DNA of 64,000 bases from Ananas comosus (Eukaryota; Streptophyta; Magnoliopsida; Poales; Bromeliaceae). Shown here piece after piece: positions 1 through 10,204 of this stretch. The stretch lies in the NCBI RefSeq assembly GCF_001540865.1, contig NC_033625.1, positions 13,624,494 through 13,688,493 of the forward strand, read 5' to 3'. A program made the position numbers and the translations under genes. Position 1 is the first letter of the stretch; every line of letters starts with the position of its first letter. The notes under the pieces were generated by a model. The model did not search any database. It was not told the origin of the DNA and was given only the letters and a program-made list of their open reading frames with translations.

Positions 1-134
1 AATATCTTTTTAAATCTCAAATTTTACTAGTAAACTCTCAAAATTTAAAAATATTTGAAGAAATTTTTGAACATTAATAAGAATATTTTTGTCAACAGAG
101 ATATATATAGTAGATATTTTTAAAAAGAAAAATA
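1..134. other. AT-rich non-coding DNA
   Basis: Only A/T-rich text with no reading frame, tract or inverted repeat that I can defend. Confidence 0.5.
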
Positions 135-472
135 TCAAATACCATCCCTATGCTTTCACACTTTTTTTTTAATATCATATGATTTAGAGTGTATCAATTT
201 AGTCTTTCGTGGTTTTATTTTTTTCTTTTTATTATTCTCTCCGCTAATTTTTTTTCGTTAAATTAATAACAAAGTTAAAATTAAAAGATACTAAAGTGAT
301 TATTCGATAAACATAGGTGAGCTATCTAAAGTTTTTTGTATATAATTTAATAAATATTAACGGAAATGCTGACGAAAAGATAAAAATAAAATCACAGAAT
401 ACTAATTTGATACACTTTAAATCACAAGATATTAAAGTGGAAAAGTGCGAAACCATAGAGATGGTATTTGAA
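135..472. repeat. Fold-back MITE, family A, copy 1
   Basis: The left arm starting TCAAATACCATCCC returns as an inverted copy ending GATGGTATTTGAA, and most of each arm pairs with the other (ATCAATTTAGT against ACTAATTTGATA). Family A copies also lie at 781, about 3180 and 25276. No coding capacity. The 89-residue frame at 317 is simply this element read through. Confidence 0.75.
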
Positions 473-675
473 ATTTATCCTTTTAAGATTAAGAGTATAT
501 TAAAGTATTATTTAAACATTATTTTTATTTATTTATTTTGTATATTAATTTGTATTGAATGGGAACGTTCTAGAGCCATACGGTGACAAAATTACAAGTC
601 TCAATGCTTTTGTCGTGCCATCACACCAACGGCCAAAAAAGTCATCGTCGAACGTGCCACGAAATATTAATTACT
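473..675. other. Non-coding spacer between two MITEs
   Basis: Mostly AT-rich with a short more balanced stretch (570-660). No gene feature recognised. Confidence 0.4.
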
Positions 676-1263
676 GGTAAAATTGTGTCAAGAGCCCCTC
701 AACTGTTCGCAAACTTGAAATAACTCCCTCAACATTATTCTTCTAACGTTGGATATTTTACTTTTTTATTAGGAGTAAACTTCAAATACCACCCCGTGGT
801 TTTGCAGTTTCTTATTTCAGTACTATGTGATTTAAAGTGTACCAATTTAGTACCATGTGGTTTCATTTTTCTCTTTTCGTCAACTCCTCGTCAACATTTT
901 ATTAAATTATGTACAAAAAACATCAGATATCCCACTTAAGTTTATCGAATATTCACTTTAGCATCTTTTAATTTTAACTTTATGACTGATTTGACCAAAA
1001 AAAATTAGTGGAGAAATAATAATAAAAAAAAGAAACTACGGGTACTAAATTGAAATACTTTAAATTATAAGATATTAAAATAAAAAAATACGAAATTAAG
1101 GATTAAATATCTAAATTCATCAATAATTTTATCTAGTTATATAGCTGTTAATATCAAAGTATTAGAGTCACCAAATTTAATGATAAATTTGAACTTTATT
1201 TAGTTACAATAACTCAAAAAAATAATTGTAACAAAATGGAGGGGGTCTCGAAACAATTTTACC
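676..1263. repeat. Composite MITE: outer element holding a family A fold-back (781-1117)
   Basis: The left end GGTAAAATTGTGTCAAGAGC pairs with the right end GGGTCTCGAAACAATTTTACC. Inside, a family A copy begins TTCAAATACCACCCCGTGG at 781 and decays toward 1117. The same arrangement recurs at 25200-25975. Confidence 0.65.
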
Positions 1264-1586
1264 TTCAAAATGTAATGTATGATATTATATTATATTATAT
1301 TATACTATCCTAATTTGTCACGCAACAATATAAATAGACAAAAAAAAAAAAAAGCACCGGAATTAATGGGTGAGCATGTGAGAGAAAACATTGAATTTTG
1401 TGAACATGGGAGATAACATGCAAGTTGCATTAATAGCTTATAAATAGTTTTCTTTTCTTTTTCTTTTTTTTTTTGTATTTTAGTTCTTTAAATACTTGGC
1501 ACAATGTGCAATAATAGATGTACTTAATATTTACTTTATATTTGTCTTCTTTGTTTCACTATTTAAAGCTGAGGATTTGGTTAATT
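1264..1586. other. Non-coding AT-rich DNA
   Basis: Contains a short (TATTA)-like run near 1285-1305 and a poly(A) tract at 1340. No gene seen. Confidence 0.4.
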
Positions 1587-2101
1587 CACTACAATAAAAA
1601 TGGTCTATAGCGACACTTTTAAATATAGGTACATGTCAAAAAAGTGCTACTAGCTAAAATTACCGATATTTTTAAAAAGTGTTGCTATATGTGGGGTCGC
1701 TAAGTATATAGTGACAGTTAAAGAGTGTCGCTATAACCTAAAAGAGTGCTGCTAATTTACCAACACTTATTTAAGCATTTAGTAACCGCCGAAACTCTAT
1801 CTCGTTGGCTGCGGTGGCGAAGGAGGACGACAGGAAAGGCTCTTCGTCTAGAATTTCAGTGGATTGAGTAAAAAGAGAAGAAAAGATGGTAATTGATTTT
1901 TCTTTTTTTTTTTCTTTTCTGTTTGTAATCAGGCCAAATGGACTGGGTGTGGTGGGTTGAGTAGAGTAATCTTTTATTTTTAGTTAGATTAGGCTTTATA
2001 TTTAGGCATTAGTAGATATTTTTTTAAATTTTAGTATAAATTGGACACTTACTCAAAAGTGTTCCAAACATGTGTTCCTATAACCTAATTCTGTTGTAGT
2101 G
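1587..2101 (+). mobile_element. Non-autonomous CACTA-type element, 515 bp, TSD ATT
   Basis: Starts CACTACAATAAAAATGG and ends CTGTTGTAGTG, the CACTA inverted termini, flanked on both sides by the 3-bp duplication ATT (1584-1586 and 2102-2104). Subterminal repeats of the GTGTCGCTATA type occur at both ends. The middle is slightly GC-richer (1795-1860) but shows no transposase. A relative lies reversed at 37485-37974. Confidence 0.88.
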
Positions 2102-2104
2102 ATT

Positions 2105-3179
2105 GCGCGTATGGTCACTGCACTGTTACGACGACCGCATAAATATATATAAGTCAAAAAATAACGATTGCAAAATAGATAAATTATAAAATAATAAAAA
2201 AATAAAAATTTATGTGAAAAATTTTTTACAGACAAAAAGGACAGGTGGAGAAGAAAATTTTATTATGCGAAAAAGAGAGTACAATTTCCGAAGATTACAA
2301 CATGCTATCATGCGATCATGCCTCTAGGGCAAAGAAGAAAAAATGAGGGATTTACTCCTTATCAAGTTCCTTCAATATCGGACCCGATCAGGCATGTCGG
2401 CCTAAACCTTTCGCTTTCTATCACATACATCAACTTTTTCCTTCACAAATTAGTTTTTAAAATTTGTCACACCGCGAAACTATTGGCGAACCAGGAGCAC
2501 AAAATCAAAATCGATAACCGAATTTCGAAGTACATCTAACAATAATTATATACAAATTCAAATTTAGTGTTCAGTTTGATCCATTTAAATTTAATCATTG
2601 CAGTTAGAACTGCGTGGGAAGATTTAACTACAGCAGTTGAAATTATATGTCCAAATAAGCTGCAATTACAACCAGAGCAATTGGAAAAAAAAAAAAAAGA
2701 AACTTTTAAACAAGATATAAACTTACCATCATTATGACCTTTTTAAACAAAAAAAAAAAAAAAATCAATACACTTCTGAACTGCATACAGTCAAACAAAT
2801 TATTAATAATTCTACTATATCCNGGTGTCTCGTGATTGAACTATATGAAATTTGATGTTCTATGATTTCACTCTTTTATAATATTTTGGTGTACTCACAA
2901 TAAAATTCAAATGGAAAACAATTTATGTACTAAGAAAGTGGTGTTCTCCTATTAAAAAACGATAGGAAAAGAAGAAAAAGAAAAAAAAAAAAAAAATTCT
3001 GAATATAAAGGATACGGTTCGTGTCTATGTCTTATCGTTTTAAAATGTCTTCGTTTTAGTTAGAAATTATACTTGGTTTGTTTTCTTGTCATACCGAACA
3101 AATCAACCTACATTAATTTATGTTATACAAATTCTTATATGTACGTCAACTTTTTTTATATCATTAATATTAATATACA
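2105..3179. other. Intergenic AT-rich DNA with decayed repeats
   Basis: Holds an N at 2823, several poly(A) runs, and a 2553-2830 segment with the TGCAGTT-type motifs seen in the hAT-like elements at 24052 and 46849. A 73-codon frame at 2318 has no recognisable product and I do not call it. Confidence 0.4.
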
Positions 3180-3441
3180 CTTTCATTTTTATCTTTTCGT
3201 CAGCTTCTCTGTTAATATTTCATTAAATTATATACAAAAAATTTTAGATATTCCATCTAGATTTATCGAATATTTACTTTGGTACTTTTTAGTTTTAACT
3301 TTGTTACTGATTTAATGAAAAAAATTAGTGAAATAAATAATAAAAAGATAAAAATAAAATCACAGAACACAAATTTGATACATTTTAAACCACATGATAT
3401 GAAAGTGAGAAAGTGTGAAACTACAGAAATGACATTTAAAG
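3180..3441. repeat. Fold-back MITE, family A, left-truncated copy
   Basis: The right arm is well kept (ACAAATTTGATACATTTTAAA, then GTGTGAAACTACAGAAATG), but the left arm is degenerate. A stub of another right end (ACAGAAATGGTATTTGAA) sits at about 3492. Confidence 0.6.
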
Positions 3442-3790
3442 TTTTTTTTTTTAACAAATGACAAAATTTAACTATTTTACATCATTTTCTACAGAAATGG
3501 TATTTGAATAGAGCAGTGCATAGGCGTCCCTTTTTTGTTCCTGTTCTTACAAATTTTTAGAACTTTCGACTCCGTCATGTTCCCGCAAATAAGAAAAAAA
3601 TGCTCATCCAGCCCTCGTGTCATTTGAAATGGATCTACGCAAGAATCCCCGTGAAAAAATTTGTCAATTCTATACCCATCACCATCTTTCTCCTTTCTTT
3701 TTCTCTCTTATCTAGTCTATTTTTCAACTATCGTCTCATATCCGGAAAGATTCGGTAAATATATTAAACTAATCTAATTTTATTTACACT

Positions 3791-3943
3791 GACTATCCTG
3801 ACGCAAGTGGCAAAGGACTTGGTGGTTGGTACCCGAGTTCCCAAATTCGAGAATCCTAGTTGATTTATATTTTCAGCTAAGTTTATTTCTAAATGAAATA
3901 AACGAAGCGAATAGCGTGCTACCTATCTCTCAAAAAAAAAAAT
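3791..3943 (+). mobile_element. tRNA-derived SINE, family S, plus orientation
   Basis: About 150 bp with an A-box-like TGGCAAAGGACTTGG, a B-box-like region near AATTCGAGAATCC, a conserved 3' part (AATGAAATAAACGAAGC, GTGCTACCTATCTCTC) and a poly(A) tail. No convincing target-site duplication in this copy. Confidence 0.75.
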
Positions 3944-4894
3944 TATACAAAATAATTAAATTATTGATCTAATAAAAGTTAAAATTGACAAATTCATTTA
4001 TTCAACCAAAATCACCAATTTTTAAAAAAAAAACTTATGTAGTCTCAATCAAATTAAAGTCCAGGGTCATTTCAAAGTGGCTTATAGTTATTGGGCCTCA
4101 TTTATGTTTTACTTAAAACTTATACAAAAACAAATGTCATTGTTATATATAAAGGAAAAAAAAAAAAAAAAAAAAAACCTACTATATTCTTCCGGCTTCA
4201 AACAGTTTGAAAAATGTTTCCTTACATTTTTTTTCGCTCAAAATATTATAAAAAATAAAAAATTAATAAAGTATCGACACATAAGATAAATACAAGAATA
4301 GATAAGACGATTTTCTCAAATATATTCCTGATTGTTAAGTGTTAACCAAAATATTTTTATTAATTTTTTTAAAAAAATTTTAATTTTTAGAATTTATTAA
4401 TAAAAATTAAGATTTAGAAAGATACTTTGATAATTTTAGAAGAAATTTAAAAATTTTAAATCAAAAATAAATAAGCAAAATTTCATGGAAAAAAAAATAA
4501 AAACTATGAAACTGGTGAATACTAAGGACATAATTATGGTTTAGTTTGGTATTGAGGCATATCTAACGCTATTAGATAAAATAGAGTTAAGAAAAAAGTA
4601 TATAGGGATATGTTTCTGTATTCTTCGGTGGGATCGCAGAAAATATATAATAACCGACTCATCGCGATATGTGAAACGCAATATTACATATGAAAACAAA
4701 TAGGGTATTTTTCCAACGTACTTTCTCACCGCACGTAACGCAATCTCCCCGCAATCCCAAATGAAGCCTATGTTGGCTTGGGTTCACGTGGCCGAGTAGA
4801 TAAATTCCAAGATATTTAATTAGATTTGGATTGGTAAAATTGTGTGAAACTTTATTAGCAATGCAAACCATCAACAAATATAAAACTTAAGTAG
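3944..4894. other. Intergenic AT-rich DNA
   Basis: A/T-rich text with poly(A) at 4148-4170 and a more balanced stretch at 4600-4800. No reading frame resembles a protein I know. Confidence 0.4.
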
Positions 4895-5435
4895 AGCTAT
4901 TATGTTCTTACGAATACGGATGCCTTTATATTTATAAGTTATTTTTTATTATAGAACCTTCGTATCGACAATTCGTACCATTAAACATGATATACAACAT
5001 TTAAAATTTTTAAAAAATAAATTTTGTAATTTTTTAAAATTATTACACAGTTTATCAAACAAGTATAAAATGAATGATTAAAATGAAACGACCTCCTAAA
5101 AATAAAAAATTGAATGCTTCAATTTAAGATCGAAATTATTAATTTTTATCTAAATAGTGAATAAAATTTTTATTAGAAATTTAACTGATTCTGATTCTTT
5201 TACACCGTTAAACTAGCAACAAGTATTTCATATCGGCCATTAAAAATTATAAATTTTAGTGTCTTTTGATTGTATAGTAAATAATATCGAAAAATTGCGA
5301 AACTTAATTTCTAGAAGTTTTGAAATGCTTTAAATTATATTTAACGATATGGATTGTCGATTCGAAAGATCTATCATCGAAAATAATTTATTAGTACGAA
5401 GACGATCATACAGTAGTCTGACTCTCTAAAACCTA
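4895..5435. repeat. Fold-back MITE, family B (TA-associated), diverged copy
   Basis: Matches the 13779-14326 element in both arms: CGACAATTCGTACCATTAAAC on the left, GATTGTCGATTCGAAAG with CTATCATCGAAAATAA on the right, then a GTAGTCTGACTCT terminus. Inverted arms about 100-150 bp. Confidence 0.65.
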
Positions 5436-7100
5436 TGTTTATTGACTTTTGCTCTGTACTTCAACTTATTATTATTATTATTATTATTATTTACCAAATT
5501 CTAAGGAGTTGTACCAATTCTTAATTTTAGGGGTGTAAAATACATAGTGAGATGCAAATAGGATGGATCCGCGGTGGGAGGGGTTCCTCAAAGCTCACTC
5601 CGTTTTATTGGCTGATCAGGACGGATTTAAAATGAGTTGATTATTATTCTTTTTTATTTTTCTCTTACTTAACGCTTCATTCGGATTGAGTTAGAATGGG
5701 AGTGGATGTTGAGTCGATTTTTGATTAATTGAGGCGGATTAAAAGAAGGAAATGGGTCCTCTGACTCTTACAATATTTTCCTTAGCCGATAGGGTCGGAT
5801 TCGGAATAGATTATCTTTTTTAATATATATATATATATTTTTAGTCTCTGTTTGTTACCCAATGCAAGACCGACTAGGGTAGGAGCCCCACGAACCCGAA
5901 TCCATTTGTCATCTAATATTTTTGACTGTAGGGAAATGCTACCAATCCACCCAAAAAGGATGTAAAAATTGCACTCTTTTATTTTAGGATTCACAAAACT
6001 CTTTAAATTTTTATATTTTTAAGAAAGAATTTATGACAAGATAAGATTTAAAAGTTGGTCCTTAAATAAGGGGCGTAAAATTTACACCCATTTTGTAGAG
6101 TGCACAATAGCATTGCTTATGCTGCTTTTTATTATATCTCGACAAAATTGTACAGAATTTACCTAATTATAAACTATTTTAATTCCTTAGCTTAATTTTT
6201 TTAAAAGTTTTGAATTTATTATCTAAATTAGCATATTTTAAATAAATTTATTACGTATTTCTAATAACTCGAATTTTTTAGATTAATAATTAGCGCCAAC
6301 GATCCGACATCAATGCCACAGCCTCATTACCTTTTGTAATCAATGAGAATAGCACTTCTCTAATGTCCTGTGTCTTTCCAATAAAGCTTTAAACAGTCCA
6401 TTTTATAATCGATAGGGTTTCTGTGGGGTACTCTCCAACCTGAATTTTAAGTGCAAAGTAGTTAGCTTCATTTTTGTTTGCCCTTCATTTTCATTTCCAC
6501 AAGTCAAAGAGGGGTTTCATTGATGCCAATTGCAAATTAGTTGGTTACTTTCTTGTTATTTGGGGCAGTCTAACATGTGAACTAACTGAAAATGAGATAA
6601 TCATAAATCCATTACAAAAGAATAAGCATGTGGTACATAGATGTATTTTTTGCTCCTAATCTTACATTTTATTGACTAGTTTTCTCCCTCTAGATAATAA
6701 TTTAGTATAAACTATGTACTAATCATTAAACAAGGACAAAAAAATTTCCTATTAAATCATTTGTAATGATCAAAAGTCCAAATTGATAATCGGTACCATT
6801 GAAATTGATCCATAATATTTGAAATATTTAAAAATAGAATTTAGTAATTATTGAAAGTCATTTACATCACAATTGAAAGACCTCAACTGCAACAATATTT
6901 TTAGGCCTATATAAGTCATTTGCTCGTTTAACGGTATAAAAAATCAAAATTAGTTGAATTTTTTTTGATGAAGAGTTCTTTTTTTTATTATCTTAGATCA
7001 TATTTGATAATCCCAACCTTGCATTTGATAATCCGTCGCTACGTTGTTGGATCACCTCGAACAGTCTGTGGGGGATATTTGGGCACGTTAGTTCAATTAT
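5436..7100. other. Intergenic DNA with decayed repeats
   Basis: Contains (TTA)n at about 5466-5490. A G/C-richer block near 5529-5870 resembles text at 13497-13680 and 17290-17545. A remnant of family F (TACAGAATTTACCTAATTATA) lies at about 6150, and a 61-codon frame at 6474 cannot be identified. Confidence 0.4.
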
Positions 7101-7646
7101 ATTGGACTCTCTACTTTCTAGAAAGTCATCTATCTTAGAACTATTTTAATCCTAGCATATTTAACATTTTTAATCTCTTGGGCGTAACAACCACCCAAAA
7201 TTTTATAGCCGGGTTAAGAGATTTAACTCTATCATATCTTATATATACGATTATTATTCTAAATTCTAGGGTCATTATATTTTTCTCTCCTTTAAACCCT
7301 GATATTCTCGTCAAGCTTCAGTACACTCACAAGCATAATACGATGTGAGACACATCTCATTAACGATAGACAACCTTGTGGGGAATCATACTCCACCTAT
7401 AAAAATCAGCAGCCGAGGAGTCGTGTTCTGCCTACTATGTTACCCTAACTCAGTCGAAACTTATATCACACTTCGGACTGGTGATTGATTCTGATATCAA
7501 TTATGACACCGTACTTTCCAAAAAATCACCCATTCTAGAACTACTCTAATTCTAGCACGTTTAACCCTCTTAACCTCTTGAGCCCGCCCAAATTGCTATA
7601 GTCATGTTAAAAGATTTAGCCCTATTATATCTTAAACGTTATAACA
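7101..7646 (-). mobile_element. TRIM-like miniature LTR retrotransposon, minus orientation
   Basis: Two direct repeats of about 130 bp (about 7108-7245 and 7505-7646) share CTCTTGGGC/CTCTTGAGCC, GATTTAACTCTATCATATC/GATTTAGCCCTATTATATC and more. Next to the right repeat, TGATATCAGAATC (minus strand, 7487-7500) resembles the TGGTATCAGAGC primer site that pairs with initiator tRNA-Met. The short interior includes CGATGTGAGAC, also found in the 31205-31660 element. No coding region. Confidence 0.65.
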
Positions 7647-7721
7647 AGCGAGGTACGTTATTGTATTACTCCGAATGATGTACGTCTGAGGTGAGTGTTA
7701 AGTATGTTATGATGAGCCCTA

Positions 7722-8313
7722 GGGGGTGGCAATCCAGCTCGCTGTTTGCGAGCCAACTCGTGCTCCGCTCAAAATAAACTCGAAATCGAATCACTCATTT
7801 AGTAAATGAATCAGACACGAGCTGAATTTTTTAGCTCGTTTACTAAACAAGCCAAACACGAGCTGGAGTCAGCTCACTCGTGTTCGGCTCGATAACAGCT
7901 CAAATACATATATTTTATATTTATATAATTTATTTAATTTATATTTTTATATGTAAATAAATAATTATATATAATATATATTTTTATTATTTAATTTTTA
8001 GCAAACTAAAAATATAAATGCGAGCTTAATTATAAAAAGACTCATTTATATGTAAAGCTTCAACTATTAGATCAAAGTCTAATGGATGAGATTTTTTAAA
8101 TTTATTTCTTATGTATATTCAATCTAATTTCTTTTAATTTATTGTTCGTTGGCCAGCTCGTGGGCTAGCTCGTGTTCGGCTCGTTTATTAACGAGCCGAA
8201 CACGAGCTGAATTTTTCGGCTCGATACTTTAACCAGCGAGCTCGTGTTCGGCTCGTTTACCGAACACGAGCCGGCCCCAGCTCGTTTGTGTTCGGCTCGT
8301 TTACACCCCTACA
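7722..8313. repeat. Fold-back MITE of the 'GAGCCGAACACGAGC' type
   Basis: Runs of CGAGCCGAACACGAGCTG and its complement CAGCTCGTGTTCGGCTCG occur in both halves. The right end GTTTACACCCCTA mirrors a decayed left end TAGGGGGTGGCAA. The centre is AT-rich. Probably a hAT-type non-autonomous element; family is inference. Confidence 0.7.
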
Positions 8314-8329
8314 TTATCCTAACCACACA

Positions 8330-8738
8330 TTTCTCAATCGAAAGGCTAAAAAACTAATAGCATCAATAGTTTGGTGCTATTGATAGTATTCCAGCCTATA
8401 TATATATATATAGCAGTGCTACTGTGCTATTAGGAGCACAACAATTCTTGTGCTACTAATTTTCTAACCACCCATCAAGTTTGAGAGAACCCGTGAGCCT
8501 TGTTTTTAAAAAAACGAAAAGGTGTCATATAGGCTAAGTAAATGTGAAGGGCCCAAATGTGTTCTATGGATTGGGCTTATAATTTCGTGGGCTCATACCA
8601 TCCCAATTAAACGAACTATTATGGCCCATCCAATGACCGCATATTTATTGTAGTCTTATTTAGTTAATTATTGTACTTAATTATCCTGTCGTAACTATAT
8701 TTGCTATGTGGTTAGAAGCTCCTCTAAATAGTCAATTA

Positions 8739-8740
<2 letters not shown>
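8330..8740. repeat. Fragments of TA-associated MITEs (families C and related)
   Basis: 8330-8396 is the right end of a family C element (GGTGCTATTGATAGTATTCC), followed by a TA tract. 8411-8735 begins GCAGTGCTACTGTGCTATTAG and ends in similar text. No coding sequence. Confidence 0.5.

Positions 8741-8789
<49 letters not shown>
8741..8789. repeat. (TA)n microsatellite ending in an N
   Basis: An unbroken alternating AT run, followed by an undetermined base at 8790. Confidence 0.95.
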
Positions 8790-8790
8790 N

Positions 8791-9257
8791 ACGATCCACT
8801 CCGTTAAATATGATCTAGAGTATTTGAAACTTCTAGAAAATAAATTTCGTAAATTTTTGAAATCATAATAAAGTCCATCAAGTGGGCATAAAATGAACGG
8901 TCAAAATCGAACGACGTCCTTAAAAAGGATGATCGGAACCTTCAATTCAAGATCGGAGTTATTGATCTTTATCTATGTAGTGAATAGAATTTTCTATCAA
9001 AAATTCAACAAATTTCGATTCTTTTACACCGTTAAACTAGCAAGTATCCCATACCGACCATTAAAAATTATCAAATTTGTGACATCTTGATCGTAAGGTA
9101 AATGATGTCGAAAAATTATAAAATTTAATTTCTAGAAGTTTTAAATGCTGTAAATAACATTTAACGGTGTGGATCGTCGATTTGGAAGCTCTATCATCGA
9201 AAACAACTTATGAGTATGAGGGCGATCATATTCATAATAGTATAGTAGCCGGACTCT
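8791..9257. repeat. Fold-back MITE, family B, left end lost at an assembly N
   Basis: Begins abruptly inside the left arm at CGATCCACTCCGTTAAATA and has an intact right end (TATAGTAGCCGGACTCTATA). It aligns across its length with 13779-14326. The left terminus was either lost or mis-assembled at the N. Confidence 0.75.
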
Positions 9258-9442
9258 ATATATATTCAATCTAATCAATTTAATTTATTGTTCATTGGTC
9301 AGTTCGTGAGTCAGCTCGTGTTCAGCTCGTTTATTAACGAGCCGAACATAAATTGAATTTTTTAGCTCGATACTTTAACGAGCCGAACACGAGCCGGCCG
9401 CAACCCGCTTGTGTTCGGCTCGTTGACACCCCTAATGTGCCC
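9258..9442. repeat. 3' half of a 'GAGCCGAACACGAGC' MITE
   Basis: From TATATTCAATCTAAT onward the text matches 8106-8313, ending CGTTGACACCCCTA. The other half is absent; the family B element abuts directly. Confidence 0.7.
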
Positions 9443-9569
9443 GGGTAGAATAGCACATAAGGGTTCGAAAGTGGATGGTAGGACGTGGAGATATTGTGTT
9501 GTTCAATTGATCAGTTGGTTAGTTGACTTGGTGAGTCTAGGCCTGGGGCATTGGATGTGCAAAGTTGTT

Positions 9570-9725
9570 TTTTTTTTTTTTTTAGAGATAGGTAGCACGC
9601 TATCCGTTTCGTTTATTTCATTTAGAAATAAATTTAGCTGAAAATGTGAATCAATTAGGATTCGAGCTTGGCACCTCGAGTACTAACCATCAAGTTCTTT
9701 GCTACTTGCACTAGAAATGGTCAGT
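9570..9725 (-). mobile_element. SINE family S, minus orientation, readable TSD
   Basis: Poly(T) at the left, then the family 3' part (AGATAGGTAGCACGCTATC, TTATTTCATTTAG), the reversed B-box AGGATTCGAGCTTGG and CTTTGCTACTTGC. It is flanked by a 16-bp duplication with two mismatches: GATGTGCAAAGTTGTT (9554-9569) and GATGTGCCGAGTTGTT (9726-9741). Confidence 0.88.
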
Positions 9726-9741
9726 GATGTGCCGAGTTGTT

Positions 9742-10204
9742 GCATACCAAATATTTATAGTACATAACATGGTTCTTTAATAGGCATCCTGTTGCGCCAG
9801 TACTCTTTAATTTCTCCCCTCAGGTGTCAATAGATCTTATTGCCTTCCTAAAAGCATTACATTTTTACAGAACCCAAATTTGAATTTGAATTATATGAAG
9901 GTGCGACGATAACAATCTGAATAGAGGGGATTTGGAACGCATCACTTTAAATATTGTAAATCATATTTTACCGTATTGATTACTGATTTGGACTCTGATC
10001 ATTGAAATTAAACGACTTGATAGGATTAAAAAAATTATTTCTTTTAGCATAGCAAATCAATAAATCTAAGCTTAAATGTATCAAACACGCATTTTTCCAT
10101 TTGTTTTACCATGTAATTCTTTTATGAATAATTAATTTACAAACATTTTGTTGCCCTAATGATTTTCTAAATTATTTGCTAATACATAAATATTAACAAA
10201 AAAA
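9742..10204. other. Intergenic AT-rich DNA
   Basis: No feature recognised between the SINE and the giant inverted repeat. Confidence 0.4.

Noticed and set aside
2318..2539. 73-codon frame starting MPLGQRRKNEGF
   Set aside because: No known domain, AT-rich surroundings and decayed repeats on both sides.
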